64,000 bases of DNA from Dactylorhiza incarnata. Taxonomy: Eukaryota; Streptophyta; Magnoliopsida; Asparagales; Orchidaceae. The notes under the pieces are model-generated. The model was not told where the DNA came from and made no database searches. It saw only the letters and a program-made list of their open reading frames with translations. Shown in pieces: positions 21,730-33,137 of this stretch. The stretch is taken from NCBI GenBank assembly GCA_033032865.1, contig JAWHQI010000166.1, forward strand, positions 4,154,001 through 4,218,000, given 5' to 3'. A program made the translations under genes and the position numbers. The first letter of the stretch is position 1. Each line of letters starts with the position of its first letter.

Positions 21730-23233
21730 TGATGAGTCCTGATCATATACACTTTTATGGACTCATCTAGGCCTTTATTCAGTCTTTTCACCGCACTTTA
21801 GCCTTGTTATAGTTTATATTTGATATTCCATGCTAGGTGCACTTCTATGCCCATTTTGGTGTGATTTCATGCTTTTCTTCATTAGTAGTTTTCATGCTCC
21901 GTTAGGTGCCACTTTCAGTGGCTAGATTCGTGGTTGTGCTGGAATAGGAGTCGTGCAGGTGTTCCCGGTGCAATTCCGCACAGGAACACTGCGCACGATC
22001 ACCGGTTCTATTGCGCACGACCACTGGTCGTGCGCCACTGATCGTGTGCACTTAACCCTTTTTTCATGAGTTCTGTTTGGTGCAGTGCGCACGAGCATCT
22101 ACGATAGTGCGCACGACCACCGGTCGTGCGCCACTGTTCGTGCGCACTTATCATTAATTTTATGAGTTCTGTCTCGACCAGTGCGCACGACCACCGACGA
22201 TAGTGCGCACGACCACTGGTCGTGCGCCACTGGTCGTGCGAACATTATATTTTATAAATTGCTTTTCTTGCAGGTTCTGTCCAGTCGGACGCACGATCAC
22301 AGGATTCTAGTGCGCACGACCACTGGTCGTGCGCCAATGACCGTGCGCACTGTTTAATTCAGCGCCTATATAATGACCTGTTTGCGAATTAGGTCGGGAT
22401 TACGCCGGGGAACTCCGTTCAGTCCGCCGTTTTCGTCATTTCCAGAGGTTTTTCACCCCCTAAGCCTCCTCCATCATCCAAGGGCTTAAAGGAAGGGATT
22501 CTACACTCATTTTGATCGCTAAGGAAGAAGTTCTTCGCATTAGACGTGGCCGGATGGTAAATCGCTGGAGAAGACGGGTCCATTGGGAGGGGTGACAGCC
22601 CTCCTCTACCCCGGACGCAGTTGGGACCGAGCTAGGACGCGGATTGACACCCCGGTGCTTCCTACCGTGAATCTACAATGAGACTCCGGATTCGGTCGTA
22701 TCTCTTGCCCTTTTTCTTCTACTTGTGTGGTTGTATTTGTTGTAATCTATTTATCTAGATGATGAACGCTATGAACCATGTTTAGTATTGTTTATTTCAT
22801 GTTTATGGAATCAATTTGTTCATTTGTGTTAATGAGGTGCGCCCCCATTGATTTTCCGCCCCACCACCGTGTCCGGTGCCGCACTAGCAATTGCTAGTGG
22901 TGTGCTTGTCGAAGAGGTGCTTGCGACCCTCATTCCGCTTGCCTACTCGTTCATCCGCCCTTGCGACGCAGCGCGCTCAAGGCCTGCCTAGTCTCCATCC
23001 CGCCAAGCGAAGTATTGCATAGCGGCACTGCATAGGAGTAGTTATAATATTTTATTTTATTATTCGCAAACCAAACCAACTATCCATTGTAACACCGACC
23101 AAGGACTTCGATCTCAAGTCCTTCCTCGAAACCTAACTCCACCTTACTGTGTTCCTCAAGAGACCGACACTCGGGGATTTTACCCATTATTATTACTTGC
23201 GCGATCGGTGCACTTGCCGAAATTATCGCATCA
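21730..23233 (+). mobile_element. 3' LTR of the Athila-like element
   Basis: 1504 bp, offset 4740 from the 5' LTR with no gaps seen, about 20 substitutions by hand count. Ends GCATCA, then the AGTTA duplication. Confidence 0.93.
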
Positions 23234-23238
23234 AGTTA

Positions 23239-24317
23239 CAGAACGTGCCACCCCATTTCGGAGATGAGAACGACTCAATCTACAGTCTGGAGAAGTTTCG
23301 GACTCAATATCCCGCTACCGCCAGTGCTATCGCTACCGCCAGGCGCTATCTCAAGTTCGCGCACAGCGCCACGCCGCTGACGGTTTCGCAACCGCTCCAC
23401 ACGAACACTACCGCCGGCGCTAGCCACTACCGCAGGCGCTAGCTCCAAGTTCTATAAAATGGTGGGCTCTCTCTCGTTTTGGTCAGAGATCCCAGAGAGG
23501 TTGCTTGTGCCACAACTCCAGTGTTGTTATGCTGCCGAACATGGATCTCCCACAAAAAGCTTAAGGAGAATTCTGGAGGAGGACTACGTCACGCTACATT
23601 CGAAGGACGATCGCTTCTACCTCGCTCATACTACAGCGATCCTTCATCCTCATCTTCAGAAATCTCATATAGGGAGTTTTACTATTGTTATCTTTATTTT
23701 CATTCCATACTTTCTTTGTAACCGTTTTGTTAATTCGCCTTGTGTTGGCGACTAGGTCTGGGTAGGACTTAGGGGGTAATTCGCCTTGTATTGGCGACTA
23801 GTTCTAGGTGATTAGATCTAGGGGGGCTCGAGGCCATTTCCGGGGAAGGATTGGTTAGAGCGGCTTGAGGCCTTATCCGAGGAAGAATAGACTAAAGCCA
23901 ACCGGTTTGTGGGGATACAAGTCGGTATAGAAAAGGAAAAGAAATTTACTTTTGTACGCCTTCGATTTCTAGCGATATTGAAATCAAATTTATGTAAACA
24001 CTTTTCTTTTATATAAATACAATCATGTCTCTATTTGTGTTTACTTGATTTCTCTCCTTTGGTGTTATCTCTAAAATATTGGTTACAAAGTCTTAAATCC
24101 AAATTACTTTATCTAAATTGTTTATTTCAATCTCTTAATCATAAAACAATTTAGTACTAATTTCTAAACTTGAAAATTATGATATTCTCAGAAATTGGCT
24201 AAATTGTCATTTTGCCTTTCTCATATTATAAAACAATTTAGTATTTTCCATAAAATTATAAAAAGATTTTTATTCCCTTATTCACCCCCCTCTCTAAGGG
24301 CGCCGTAAGATCCAACA
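23239..24317 (+). mobile_element. Gag-only copia 5' LTR, second part
   Basis: Resumes at CAGAACGTGCC exactly where the 3' LTR reads GAGTTACAGAACATGCC, confirming the insertion point. Ends ...GATCCAACA. Confidence 0.9.
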
Positions 24318-24319
24318 AG

Positions 24320-24331
24320 TGGTATCAGAGC
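24320..24331 (+). other. Primer binding site, initiator tRNA-Met type
   Basis: TGGTATCAGAGC, 2 bases after the LTR end. Confidence 0.92.
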
Positions 24332-24365
24332 TACGTTATTCCAAACGGTTTAAAAACCAGGAATA

Positions 24366-25976
24366 ATGGCGTCTCATGATCTCGCTTCTACTAATAGGGG
24401 AAATTTTCTTATAAATGAAAAATCTTTAGCACCACCTTTATTTGAAGGGAAAATTTATAATGGGTGGAAATTTCTAATGGAAAAATTTCTTAAATCTTTG
24501 GATATGGAAGTATGGAATATTACAATTAAAATGCCACCAAGTATTTTAAATAAAAATGAAATGTTCTTAAATGCCAAATCTATGAATAGACTATATTGTG
24601 CATTAGATCAAAATATCTTCAAACTTATTTATACACTTCCTACTGCTTATTAAGTTTGGAAATTTCTTGAGAATACTTATAGTCTTCCTTCTACAGATGA
24701 TGAACAAGAGGAATTCCTTATGGATCCAAGAGAAGAAATCGACAAGGACTCATTCTTGAAGGATGATAAATCTAAGAGAGAAATCGACGAGGAATTTCTT
24801 ATGGATCCAAGAGAAGAAATCGATGAGGACTTATGCTTGGAGGAAGAAGAATACAACATCACAATATTGGACTCATTTGTTGGCAACACATCAAGCAAAA
24901 GAGAAGACGGAAACAATTACAAGGTAAGAAAATCAAAAACTTCTCTGTTTGTAACGAATTCTATTTCTACATCTCGTATGCTTAAAATTGCTAAACGTAA
25001 AATTTTAAAATTAAAAATTGCTAATTCCAAATTACGTTTAGAAAATAAATCTTTAAAAGCAAACGATAACATAGAATCAAATATTGATGTGTTAAATTCT
25101 CTTTCATGCTCTTTAGTTGAAATTCCTATTCATTGTCTTAATTGCAATTTATTAAAAGAAAAATTCAAGGAAATTGAAAAAGGGCTCTTAATTTCTAAAA
25201 GGCATAATGAAAAATTGTTAATTGAAAATGATGTTTTATCTTCTAAGTTAATACAATTAAAATCTTTTGTTGAAAAATTTCAAATGTCATCTAATGAATC
25301 TCATCATAAGATTTTGAATAACAAGGATAAATTAACTTACAAAATCATTTCTAAAAAAGATCATTTTCATACATCAACTCAAAATGAGTTAAGTTTCAAA
25401 AAGAATTATGACCCTCACAAAATTCTTAAGAGTCACTATTATAAGTCTCAATATATTTTCAATCATGACTCAAACTTAAGAACTCATTTTCATGAAAATC
25501 AAAATATAAAATATTATCCTTTATATTATAAGAGTATGTCTATAAGAAAGAGTGGAAATGAAAATCATCAAAATAATAATCAATCTTTTAAAACATATTG
25601 TAACCCACTCTTTCAACAATCACTTCTAAAGAAAGACAATCACTCTTATAAAATTTCAAGCAATCCATATAATAAAATTCATTATGATTATCAACATCAA
25701 TCTATTTTGAAAAATAATTTGAATAAACATGAATCACAAATGAATTATTTTTCAAACAAATATAATCATATAAAGATGTCACATAATCATAACATGAATT
25801 TAAAAGATAAACAACCAAAGTATGAATGGAGGCCCAAAATTAAAAACGAAACACTAACTCCACTTGTAAAGGCCCATTCATCACTATCTCTCCAAAAGCC
25901 TACACGATGTATTTGGGTACCCAAAGGAACCATCACACTTGGTCCCCTTTGGATACCTAAATCTCTCATTCACTAG
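24366..25976 (+). pseudogene. Gag-like frame of the gag-only copia element
   Basis: The ATG at 24366 lies 35 bases after the primer site. A copia gag N-terminus (PPLFEGKIYNGWKFLMEKFL, residues about 20-40) runs to residue 95, where a TAA (24651-24653) stands between Tyr and Val-Trp. The same frame then continues to 25976. The capsid core and CCHC knuckle are absent. After a short acidic duplication (two copies of MDPREEID) comes a Lys/Leu-rich coiled coil (about residues 200-300), an Asn/His/Tyr-rich basic region, and a C-terminal RCIWVPKGT, which resembles the gag/pol junction peptide of full copia elements. It has the same overall architecture as the gag at 2869-4185. Confidence 0.82.
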
Positions 25977-26739
25977 GAATCATCATTTGCATGAAGTAGA
26001 AACAATTAAAAATGAAATATCAACTCTCTACTTCATGATATGTTTATTGTCTCTTTTTCTTTTGTTTATTTTATATTAAAAAAAACATGCTATGATCACT
26101 TTCTATATCATGTAATATGACTTTCATATATTAAGCCTAATGTCTTTCAAATCAAATTTGAGTTAAAATTGAACATTAAGTCATATATTTTTCAAAAGTG
26201 ATCTATCACTCATCTTTGATTGTTCTTTATCCTTTTAAATCCTTTATCTATCTATGTCTTGAATTAACATTATAATTTGAATATAGAAATTATTTTCAAG
26301 ACTAATGAAATTATTTAAAAAAAAAGATTTAAATGGTTTATTAAAGGGCTTAAGCTAAAAATTAAAATGCGCAACGTTATGATAATCTTCTATTTTATTT
26401 GCTGCATATGATAGCCCTTATAATGAAGAACATTATCTAGAAAAATTGAAAACAAAAATTCATCTAAACGCATGCTTAATCTTTCAAAACGCGAGTTTTT
26501 GATCAAAACTTCAAATAGTCATATCTTTTGATCCGCTCGTCTGATTTTCGCGTTTAATATATTTTCAGAAAGAGCACAAAAATCTCCGTCCAATGGCAAA
26601 CTAGGCTTGTTCATTTGAGTTCTCTTGGTGATGTCAACTTGCCCAATTACAACTCTGTTTTAAAAGCTATCTTAGTTTGCTTGATTTGGAAATTTCTGTG
26701 TTTATGAATTTTTTCATCACACGCTATCCTTAGAATAAT
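25977..26739 (+). other. Non-coding 3' region of the gag-only copia element
   Basis: AT-rich, with no open frame of note and no pol remnant. No clear polypurine tract is seen before the 3' LTR. Confidence 0.6.
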
Positions 26740-28032
26740 TGTTTCATATCCCTTTATTTGAGAATAACAAATCCCATATTGTATTTGATCTAGTCTTTTG
26801 TGTGTTTATAGTGTCCAGGTTGTACAAGTTCAATGAGGAGACAAGTCCTCGTTCATGGGCATAATCCGAGAGTGTGTACACATTAGAAAAAAGCAAAAGC
26901 ATGAGTTTTGTGTGCTGATCTTAAAATGGCCATAACTTTCAATCCAGGAAGAGTTACAGAACATGCCATCCCATTTCGGAGATGAGAACGACTCAATCTA
27001 CAGTCTGGAGAAGTATCAGACTCAATCTCCCGCTACCGCCAGCGCTATCGCTACCGCCAGGTGCTATCTCCAGTTCGTGCACAGCGCCACGCCGCCGACG
27101 GTTTCGCAACTGCTCCACACGAACACTACCGCCGGCGCTAGCCACTACCGCAGGCGCTAGCTCCAAGTTCTATAAAATGGTGGGCTCTCTCTCATTTTGG
27201 TCAGAGATCCTAGAGAGGTTGCTTGTGCCACAACTCCAGTGCTGTTATGCTGCCGAAGATGGATCTCCCACAAAAAGCTTAAGGAGAATTCTGGAGGAGG
27301 ACTACGTCACGCTACATTCGAAGGACGATCGCTTCTACCTCGCTCATACTACATCGATCCTTCATCCTCATCTTTAGAAATCTCATATAGGGAGTTTTAC
27401 TATTGTTATCTTTATTTTCATTCCATACTTTCTTTGTAACCATTTTGTTAATTCGCCTTGTGTTGGCGACTAGGTCTGGGTAGGACTTAGGGGGTAATTC
27501 GCCTTGTGTTGGCGACTAGTTCTAGGTGATTAGATCTAGGGGGCTCGAGGCCATTTCCGGGGAATGATTGGCTAGAGCGGCTTGAGGCCTTATCCGGGGA
27601 AGGATAGGCTAAAGCCAATCGGTTTGTGGGGATACAAGTCGGTAAAGAAAAGAAAAAGAATTTTACTTTTGTACGCCTTCGATTTCTAGCGATATTGAAA
27701 TCAAATTTATGTAAAAACTTTTCTTTTATATAAATACAATCATGTCTCTATTTGTGTTTACTTGATTTCTCTCCTTTGGCGTTTTCTCTAAAATATTGGT
27801 TACAAAGTTTTAAATCCAAATTACTTTATCTAAATTGTTTATTTCAATCTCTTAATCATAAAACAATTTAGTACTTATTTCTAAACTTGAAAATTATGAT
27901 ATTCTCACAAATTGGCTAAATTGCCATTTTGCCTTTCTCATATTATAAAACAATTTAGTATTTTCCATAAAATTATAAAAAGATTTGTATTCCCTTATTC
28001 ACCCCCCTCTAAGGGCGCCGTAAGATCCAACA
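26740..28032 (+). mobile_element. 3' LTR of the gag-only copia element
   Basis: Matches the split 5' LTR (16780-16989 plus 23239-24317) with a few percent difference by eye, ending GATCCAACA. The first bases (TGTTTCATATCC) differ from the 5' LTR start (TGTTGGACATG), so the left edge is approximate. Confidence 0.85.
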
Positions 28033-28037
28033 CTCGC

Positions 28038-28084
28038 CCTGAGCATAAGGATCCCCCTTGGTTTACAAAGGGGGGGTTCTTACA
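28038..28084 (+). mobile_element. Last 47 bp of the chromovirus 5' LTR
   Basis: CCTGAGCATAAGGATCC ... GGGTTCTTACA, matching 37212-37287 apart from the homopolymer length. It is split from 12701-16762 by the gag-only copia insertion. Confidence 0.9.
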
Positions 28085-28086
28085 AG

Positions 28087-28097
28087 GGTATCAGAGC
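28087..28097 (+). other. Chromovirus primer binding site
   Basis: GGTATCAGAGC, initiator-Met type, 2 bases after the LTR end. The first T of the usual TGG is replaced by G. Confidence 0.8.
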
Positions 28098-28318
28098 TGA
28101 AAAACGATCTATATTTATAAAATCATCACAGAAGATCCACCATGACACGATACCTAGTTCGATGACGAACTATGCAACGAAAGCATGGTGGACCGCAAAA
28201 GATTCATGATAGAACATCAGACAAAGTTTCATTACTAAAATCCAACCGAACAAATTCTTCGACCAAATACCTACCTCTTAGCCTGATTAGACAATTCTGA
28301 CACACATATTTCAATAAA

Positions 28319-29500
28319 TTGAAACAAGAATTTCGGGAACCTAGCCTCGGGATAAGGAACAAGAATACCGACGAGGACATATATCACCCCGACACCCCAG
28401 TTGACGAGTGGGCCCCGCCACCCCCTGCTGCACCCACTGGCCAGGCAATGTCGGCCCAGCCGACCCCGTTTCACCAAACAGAGTTAGCAGACTCTTACGG
28501 CACTATTGGATACTTTCCGGGCCTCACTACAACAGCAGTTGCCACCACAGGCACAAGGCCCAACAGATGCAGAGAGATTGGTGATGTTCAGGAGCTCTCG
28601 TCCCACGATCTTCAAAGGGACAGAATCAGCCATACAGACAGAGGATTGGCTAGAGAGGATTGAGGAGCTACTTAGGGGAATGCACTGCCATTCTTACTAT
28701 GCGGTCTCCCTAGCCACCACCCTTCTGGAGGGGTATGATAGGCAGTGGTGGAGGTCCGTCCTACAGACCACCTATAGGGACCGTCGACTGACTGAGATTT
28801 CCTGGAGAAATTTTTCTACCTTGGTGATGGAGCACTTCATTTCTAGCTCCGACCGGACAGAGCTCCAGGAACGCTTTCTTCATCTTCGACAAGGTACTAT
28901 GACAGTTATAGAGTACCAGCGGGAGTTCTCCCACCTTGCCCGGTATGCGGGTATCATGGCCATAGAGGATGAGAACCGGGCCTAGAGGTTCTTTCAGGGC
29001 CTCAATGACTCCATCCGTCAACCATTGATGACAGCAGCTCACGCCCCCTTTGAGGTCATCGTTCACCTTGCGAAGACGATGGAGGCTGACTTAAAAACCA
29101 CCCGGGAAAGGAACAGGTTGAAGAGAATAGCAGATACACCCCAAGGACATGATCAGAGGGGTCAGGAGACCAGGCACCAGCGCGGATGCGGGAACGACCG
29201 GGGAGAGCATAGAGGCTATGATCAAGGAGATCGCCACTAGCCACCTCGTGACTACCATCGGAGGAGTACACCTCCACCTCCCCCAGCACAGCAGCGAGCC
29301 CTTCCCGCACCAGCATATGCGGTAGAACAATGGCCTTTTGAGAGGCGTTGTTTCCACTGCAACGAGTTAGGGCATCTACGACCCCAATGCCCCCTACTGG
29401 CACCCAGGGAAGGACATCGGGACTTTCATCGGGGTGGAGGTCGTGGACGAGGCCAGCCTGGTAGAGGACAACAATGACCTCCCCAGCAGGCTTATGCTTT
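28319..29500 (+). pseudogene. Chromovirus gag
   Basis: Retrotransposon gag domain from about 28580 (RPTIFKGT ... WLERIEELL; WWRSVLQ; FLHLRQGTMTVIEYQREFSHL; FFQGLNDSIR), then a basic linker, then a CCHC knuckle (CFHCNELGHLRPQC, about 29350-29391) and a Gly/Arg-rich tail. Stops occur at 28983 (TAG), 29238 (TAG) and near 29475 (TGA). A one-base shift lies just before the knuckle. The N-terminal start is uncertain; the Pro/Ala/Gln-rich lead is poorly conserved. Confidence 0.82.
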
Positions 29501-29663
29501 GGACCTAGAGAGGGATCGAGCCACCGCGGACGTGGTGAACGGTACGAGAATATTTTATATACATATGCATATTTTGCGCATTACCTGTGATACCTTTTAT
29601 TACGTGTGTTACTATCAATCAATTAAATTGAAACCTCAGGGATCCTCTGGATCAATGATCCGG

Positions 29664-31504
29664 CCGCTCGAGCGCTCTTTGACACGGGAGCCACTCGCTC
29701 TTTTGTGTCTCATGATTTCATACGTTGGGAACCAGGAGTGGCTTACCTCACAGGGGACCCACTACGAGTATGACTCCCTGATGGATCGGAGATGATCTCC
29801 TCCGACCTATGCAGATTTAAAGTAAAAATAGGTGATCGGGAAATGGAGGTTGAAGCAGCAGTACTCCAGCTATCAGGATTTGACCTAATACTAGGAATGG
29901 ACTGGCTCGCGGATCATGCAGCACAGATAGACTGTCAGAGCAGGAAGGTGACCCTCCAAGTACCAATGGGAGGAACAATCACATATCAAGGTATACCGTT
30001 TATTTCTCGTCTCGTGCTTAATTCCATACAGGCGGCGAAGGGCACCATGAGAGATGATGAGGTATTTGTCGTCTACTTCGAGATGATGGGGCAGACTGTA
30101 GAGTTGGCCGAAGTAAAGGTGGTAAAAGAACTTCCGGACGTCTTCCCGGAGAAGCTTCCAGGCCTGCCTCCGCACCGCAAAGAGGACTTCAAAATCCACC
30201 TCCTTCCCAGGTCTCATCCAGTCTCGAGATCTCCTTACAGGATGGCGCCAAAAGAGCTCGTAGAATTCAGAGTGCAGCTTCAAGAATTGGTAGACTCGGG
30301 ATTCGTTCGACCCAGCTCTTCTCCCTGGGGAGCACTTGTACTCTTCATGAAGAAGAAGGACGGATCCCTCCGACTCTGCATCGACTACCGAGAGTTGAAC
30401 CGGTTGACCGTAAAGAATACATATCCTCTCCCAAGCATAGAAGAATTGTTTGATCAATTACAGGGGGCTCGGTGCTTCTCCAAACTCGATCTTTGATCGG
30501 GATACTACCAACTCAGGATTGATGATAAGGACATTGAGAAGACCGCGTTTTGCTCTCGTTACGGGCAATACGAATTCATAGTGATGCCGTTTGGCCGCAC
30601 TAATGCCCCAACAGTATTCATGTCTTTAATGAATCGGGTGTTCAAACCCTTCCTCGACCATTTTGTCATTGTATTCATCAACGACATTCTGGTGTATTCG
30701 GCTTCGGAAGAGCTGCATGTCACACACTTGGAGAAAGTGCTTCAAAAGCTGTGAGAGCACCAGCTGTATTGAAAGTTTTCAAAGTGTGAATTTTGGCTTA
30801 AGGAAGTTGGCTTCTTGGGTCACATTGTCAGCGCCAACGGCATAGCAGTGGACCCAGCTAAGATTAAGGCCGTCAGGGATTGGCCGCAGCTTCGCTCCGC
30901 AGCACATGTAAGAAGTTTTGTCGGGCTTGCAGGATATTACTGCAAGTTTGTGGAGGGATTCTCTAAGATCGCACTACCGCTGATGTCGTTAACAAAGAAG
31001 GATGCGAAATTCATATGGACATCACAATGTGAAGAGGCCTTCCAGGAGTTGAAGGGGAGGCTTACCTCAGCTCCTATACTGACCATACCATCAGGCCAGG
31101 AAAGTTTCCAAGTGTACACAGATGCTTGTCAACAGGGCTTAGGAGCGGTCTTGATGCAATATGGGAAGGTGGTTGCCTACGCCTCGAGGTAGCTGAAAGT
31201 GCACGAGAAAAACTACGCCACACATGACTTGGAGCTGGGTGCGGTAGTCTTTGCTCTAAAGATATGGAAGCACTATTTGTACAGAGTCCGAAGTGAGGTA
31301 TTTTCAGACCACAGGAGCCTCAAGTACGTCTTCACGCAGAGGGAACTGAACCTACGGCAAAGGCGGTGGTTGGAGTTCTTGTGCGATTATGACTTCGACG
31401 TCCAGTATCACCTGGGCAAGGCAAACACTGTTGCGGATGCCCTGAGTAGAAACCCTATAGCCTCAGCTAACTGGATGATCGGCACTCCGAGAGATATAGT
31501 ATGA
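29664..31504 (+). pseudogene. Chromovirus protease, reverse transcriptase and RNase H
   Basis: Protease with DTGA at 29681-29692, then [12 protein letters not shown] starts near 30180: [39 protein letters not shown] (about 30310-30400), SKLDL, then the active-site segment VFINDILVY at 30671. Asn has replaced the first catalytic Asp, which abolishes the usual (F/Y)xDD. RNase H follows ([36 protein letters not shown]). Stops include TGA at 30496, two near 30750-30770, TAG near 31190 and TGA at 31502. The N-terminal part of the protease is in a different frame from the RT. Confidence 0.88.
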
Positions 31505-31516
31505 GGACTCGAGGAG

Positions 31517-33054
31517 ATGGGGATCACAGTGATCGCTCGGGGAGATTCTATTGCGGCAGCACATCAGTTGTATTGGACGGAGATTAAGTGCGATCTTCAC
31601 GACAGAATTAGAGATGCCCAACAAGATGACCCATTGTTCGAGGATGGGATTGCCCGTTTGAAGGCCGGAAAAGAACACCCAGATTTTAAGATAAGGGACA
31701 GAATCCTTTACTTCCGTGATAGGATGTTCGTTCCTTCAAGTGGACAGTTTCGGCATGAGATTTTGTATGAGAGACATCACACTTGCTACTCGATCCATCC
31801 GGGCATCACAATGATGCATGAGGATCTGAGGAAAACATTCTGGTGGCCTGGGATGAAGCGAGACGTCATCTTTTTTGTGACACATTGCCCGACATGCCAG
31901 CTTGTTAAGGCAGAGTGCAGGAACTCCACCGGGTTACTACAGCCGCTTCCCATCCCCGAATGGAAATTTGAAGACATATCCATGGATTTCATCCATGACC
32001 TTCCCCTCTCTCGGACCGGGATTCTATCTGGGTGGTGGTCGACCGTTTGACGAAGGTTGCGAGATTCATTCCCAACCGCCAAGACGATGGTGTTGGGAAA
32101 TTGGTGCGTCTTTTCGTTGAAAATGTGGTTCGGTACCACGGTGTGCCAAAAACCATAGTCTCTGATCGAGATGGTCGATTCACCTCAAATGAATGGAGGA
32201 GCATTCAAGCATATTTGGGGACCAAATTAGCATTCAGCACATCATTTCACCCCCAAACAGACGGGCAAACAGAACGCACAAACCAGACTTTGGAGGATCT
32301 TCTCTGGTTATGCTTGGTGGATAAGAAGGAGCCATGGGAGCGGCTCCTACCTTTAGTCGAATTCTCCTACAACAACTCGTATCAGGCAAGTATTGGCATG
32401 GCCCCACACGAAGCTTTATATGGCCGGAAATGTCGTACTCCACTTTCTTGGGCCCAAGATGCGGATCCGAGGGCCCTGGGGTCCATTTTCATGGAAAATA
32501 TGACGGAAATCGTTCAGCTAATATAAGAACGAATGCGTGAAGCTTAGAGCCGCCAAGCCAAGTACTACGACGCCCACCATCGACACGTTGATTTTGTCGT
32601 GGGAGACAAGGTTTACTTGAAGATCTGCCCTCGCCACGGTGTATCTCGGCTCCGCCGACAACGAAAGTTGAGCCCAAGATACATGGGGCCATATACCATC
32701 ACAGAGCGTATCAGTGAAGTGGCGTACAGGCTGGAGCTACCCCCGGAACTTCAGGGGTTGCATGATGTATTCCACATATCTTCATTAAGATGCGCACTAC
32801 TACGCCCGGAACATATCATCTAGGAGACCCCCAAACCAGTAGAACCCGACCGATCTATATCCCTCAAGCCTGTGCGGATCATGGATACCGAGACTAAGTT
32901 CTTGCGGCGGAAGAGAGTTCCCCTTGTCCGAGTTCTATGGGACAACTGCGGGACCGAGGAATCTACTTGGGAACCCGAGGACCTGATGCGAGAACTTTAC
33001 CCCGGCCTCTTTACGATAGGTAACACCCAAATCTTTTGGACTTCTTATTTTTAA
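31517..33054 (+). pseudogene. Chromovirus integrase with chromodomain
   Basis: HHCC zinc domain (HPGITMMHEDL ... CPTCQLVKAE, about 31790-31915). Integrase core with DFIHDLP, SDRDGRF and HPQTDGQTERTNQ, so D, D and E are all present. A frameshift splits the core near 32020. The C-terminal SH3-like part (GDKVYLKICP ... GPYTITERI) is followed by a chromodomain at about 32900-33000 (RVLWDNCGTEESTWEPEDLM). Stops lie near 32525, 32545 and 32822. The chromodomain identifies the element as a chromovirus; in the family it directs integration to marked chromatin. Confidence 0.88.
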
Positions 33055-33137
33055 GCATAGTGATTTTGCTCAATTTTGAAAATACTATGAACCAATTGAA
33101 TTTTCGAGGACAAAAATTGTGTTTGACTTTTTGGATT

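Larger units (their letters stand above)
16990..23233 (+). mobile_element. Athila-like non-autonomous LTR element, 6244 bp
   Basis: LTRs TGATGAGTCC ... TTATCGCATCA of 1504 bp each, target duplication AGTTA (16985-16989 and 23234-23238), tRNA-Asp-type primer site (18500-18517) and a polypurine tract at 21717-21729. The internal region is only 3.2 kb, with one broken zinc-knuckle frame and no pol. By hand count the two LTRs differ at about 20 of 1504 positions, so it is the youngest insertion in this nest. The Athila relation rests on the primer site and the AAGTCTGGGGG tract and is inference. Confidence 0.9.
16763..28032 (+). mobile_element. Gag-only Ty1/copia element (non-autonomous), inserted in the chromovirus 5' LTR
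   Basis: Ends TGTTGGAC ... GATCCAACA, flanked by CTCGC at 16758-16762 and 28033-28037. Excluding the element nested inside it (16990-23238), it is about 5 kb: two ~1.3 kb LTRs, a tRNA-Met primer site at 24320, one gag frame and ~760 bp of non-coding DNA. No protease, integrase or RT is present. This matches the gag-only terminal-repeat class (TR-GAG type), which depends on enzymes from other copies. Confidence 0.9.

Noticed and set aside
23149..23442. 97-residue frame at the right end of the Athila-like element
   Set aside because: It crosses the insertion junction at 23233/23239, joining two unrelated LTRs by chance.
24366..25976. Ordinary host gene encoding a coiled-coil protein
   Set aside because: It lies between LTRs next to a tRNA-Met primer site, has a copia gag N-terminus, and ends in the gag/pol junction-type peptide.
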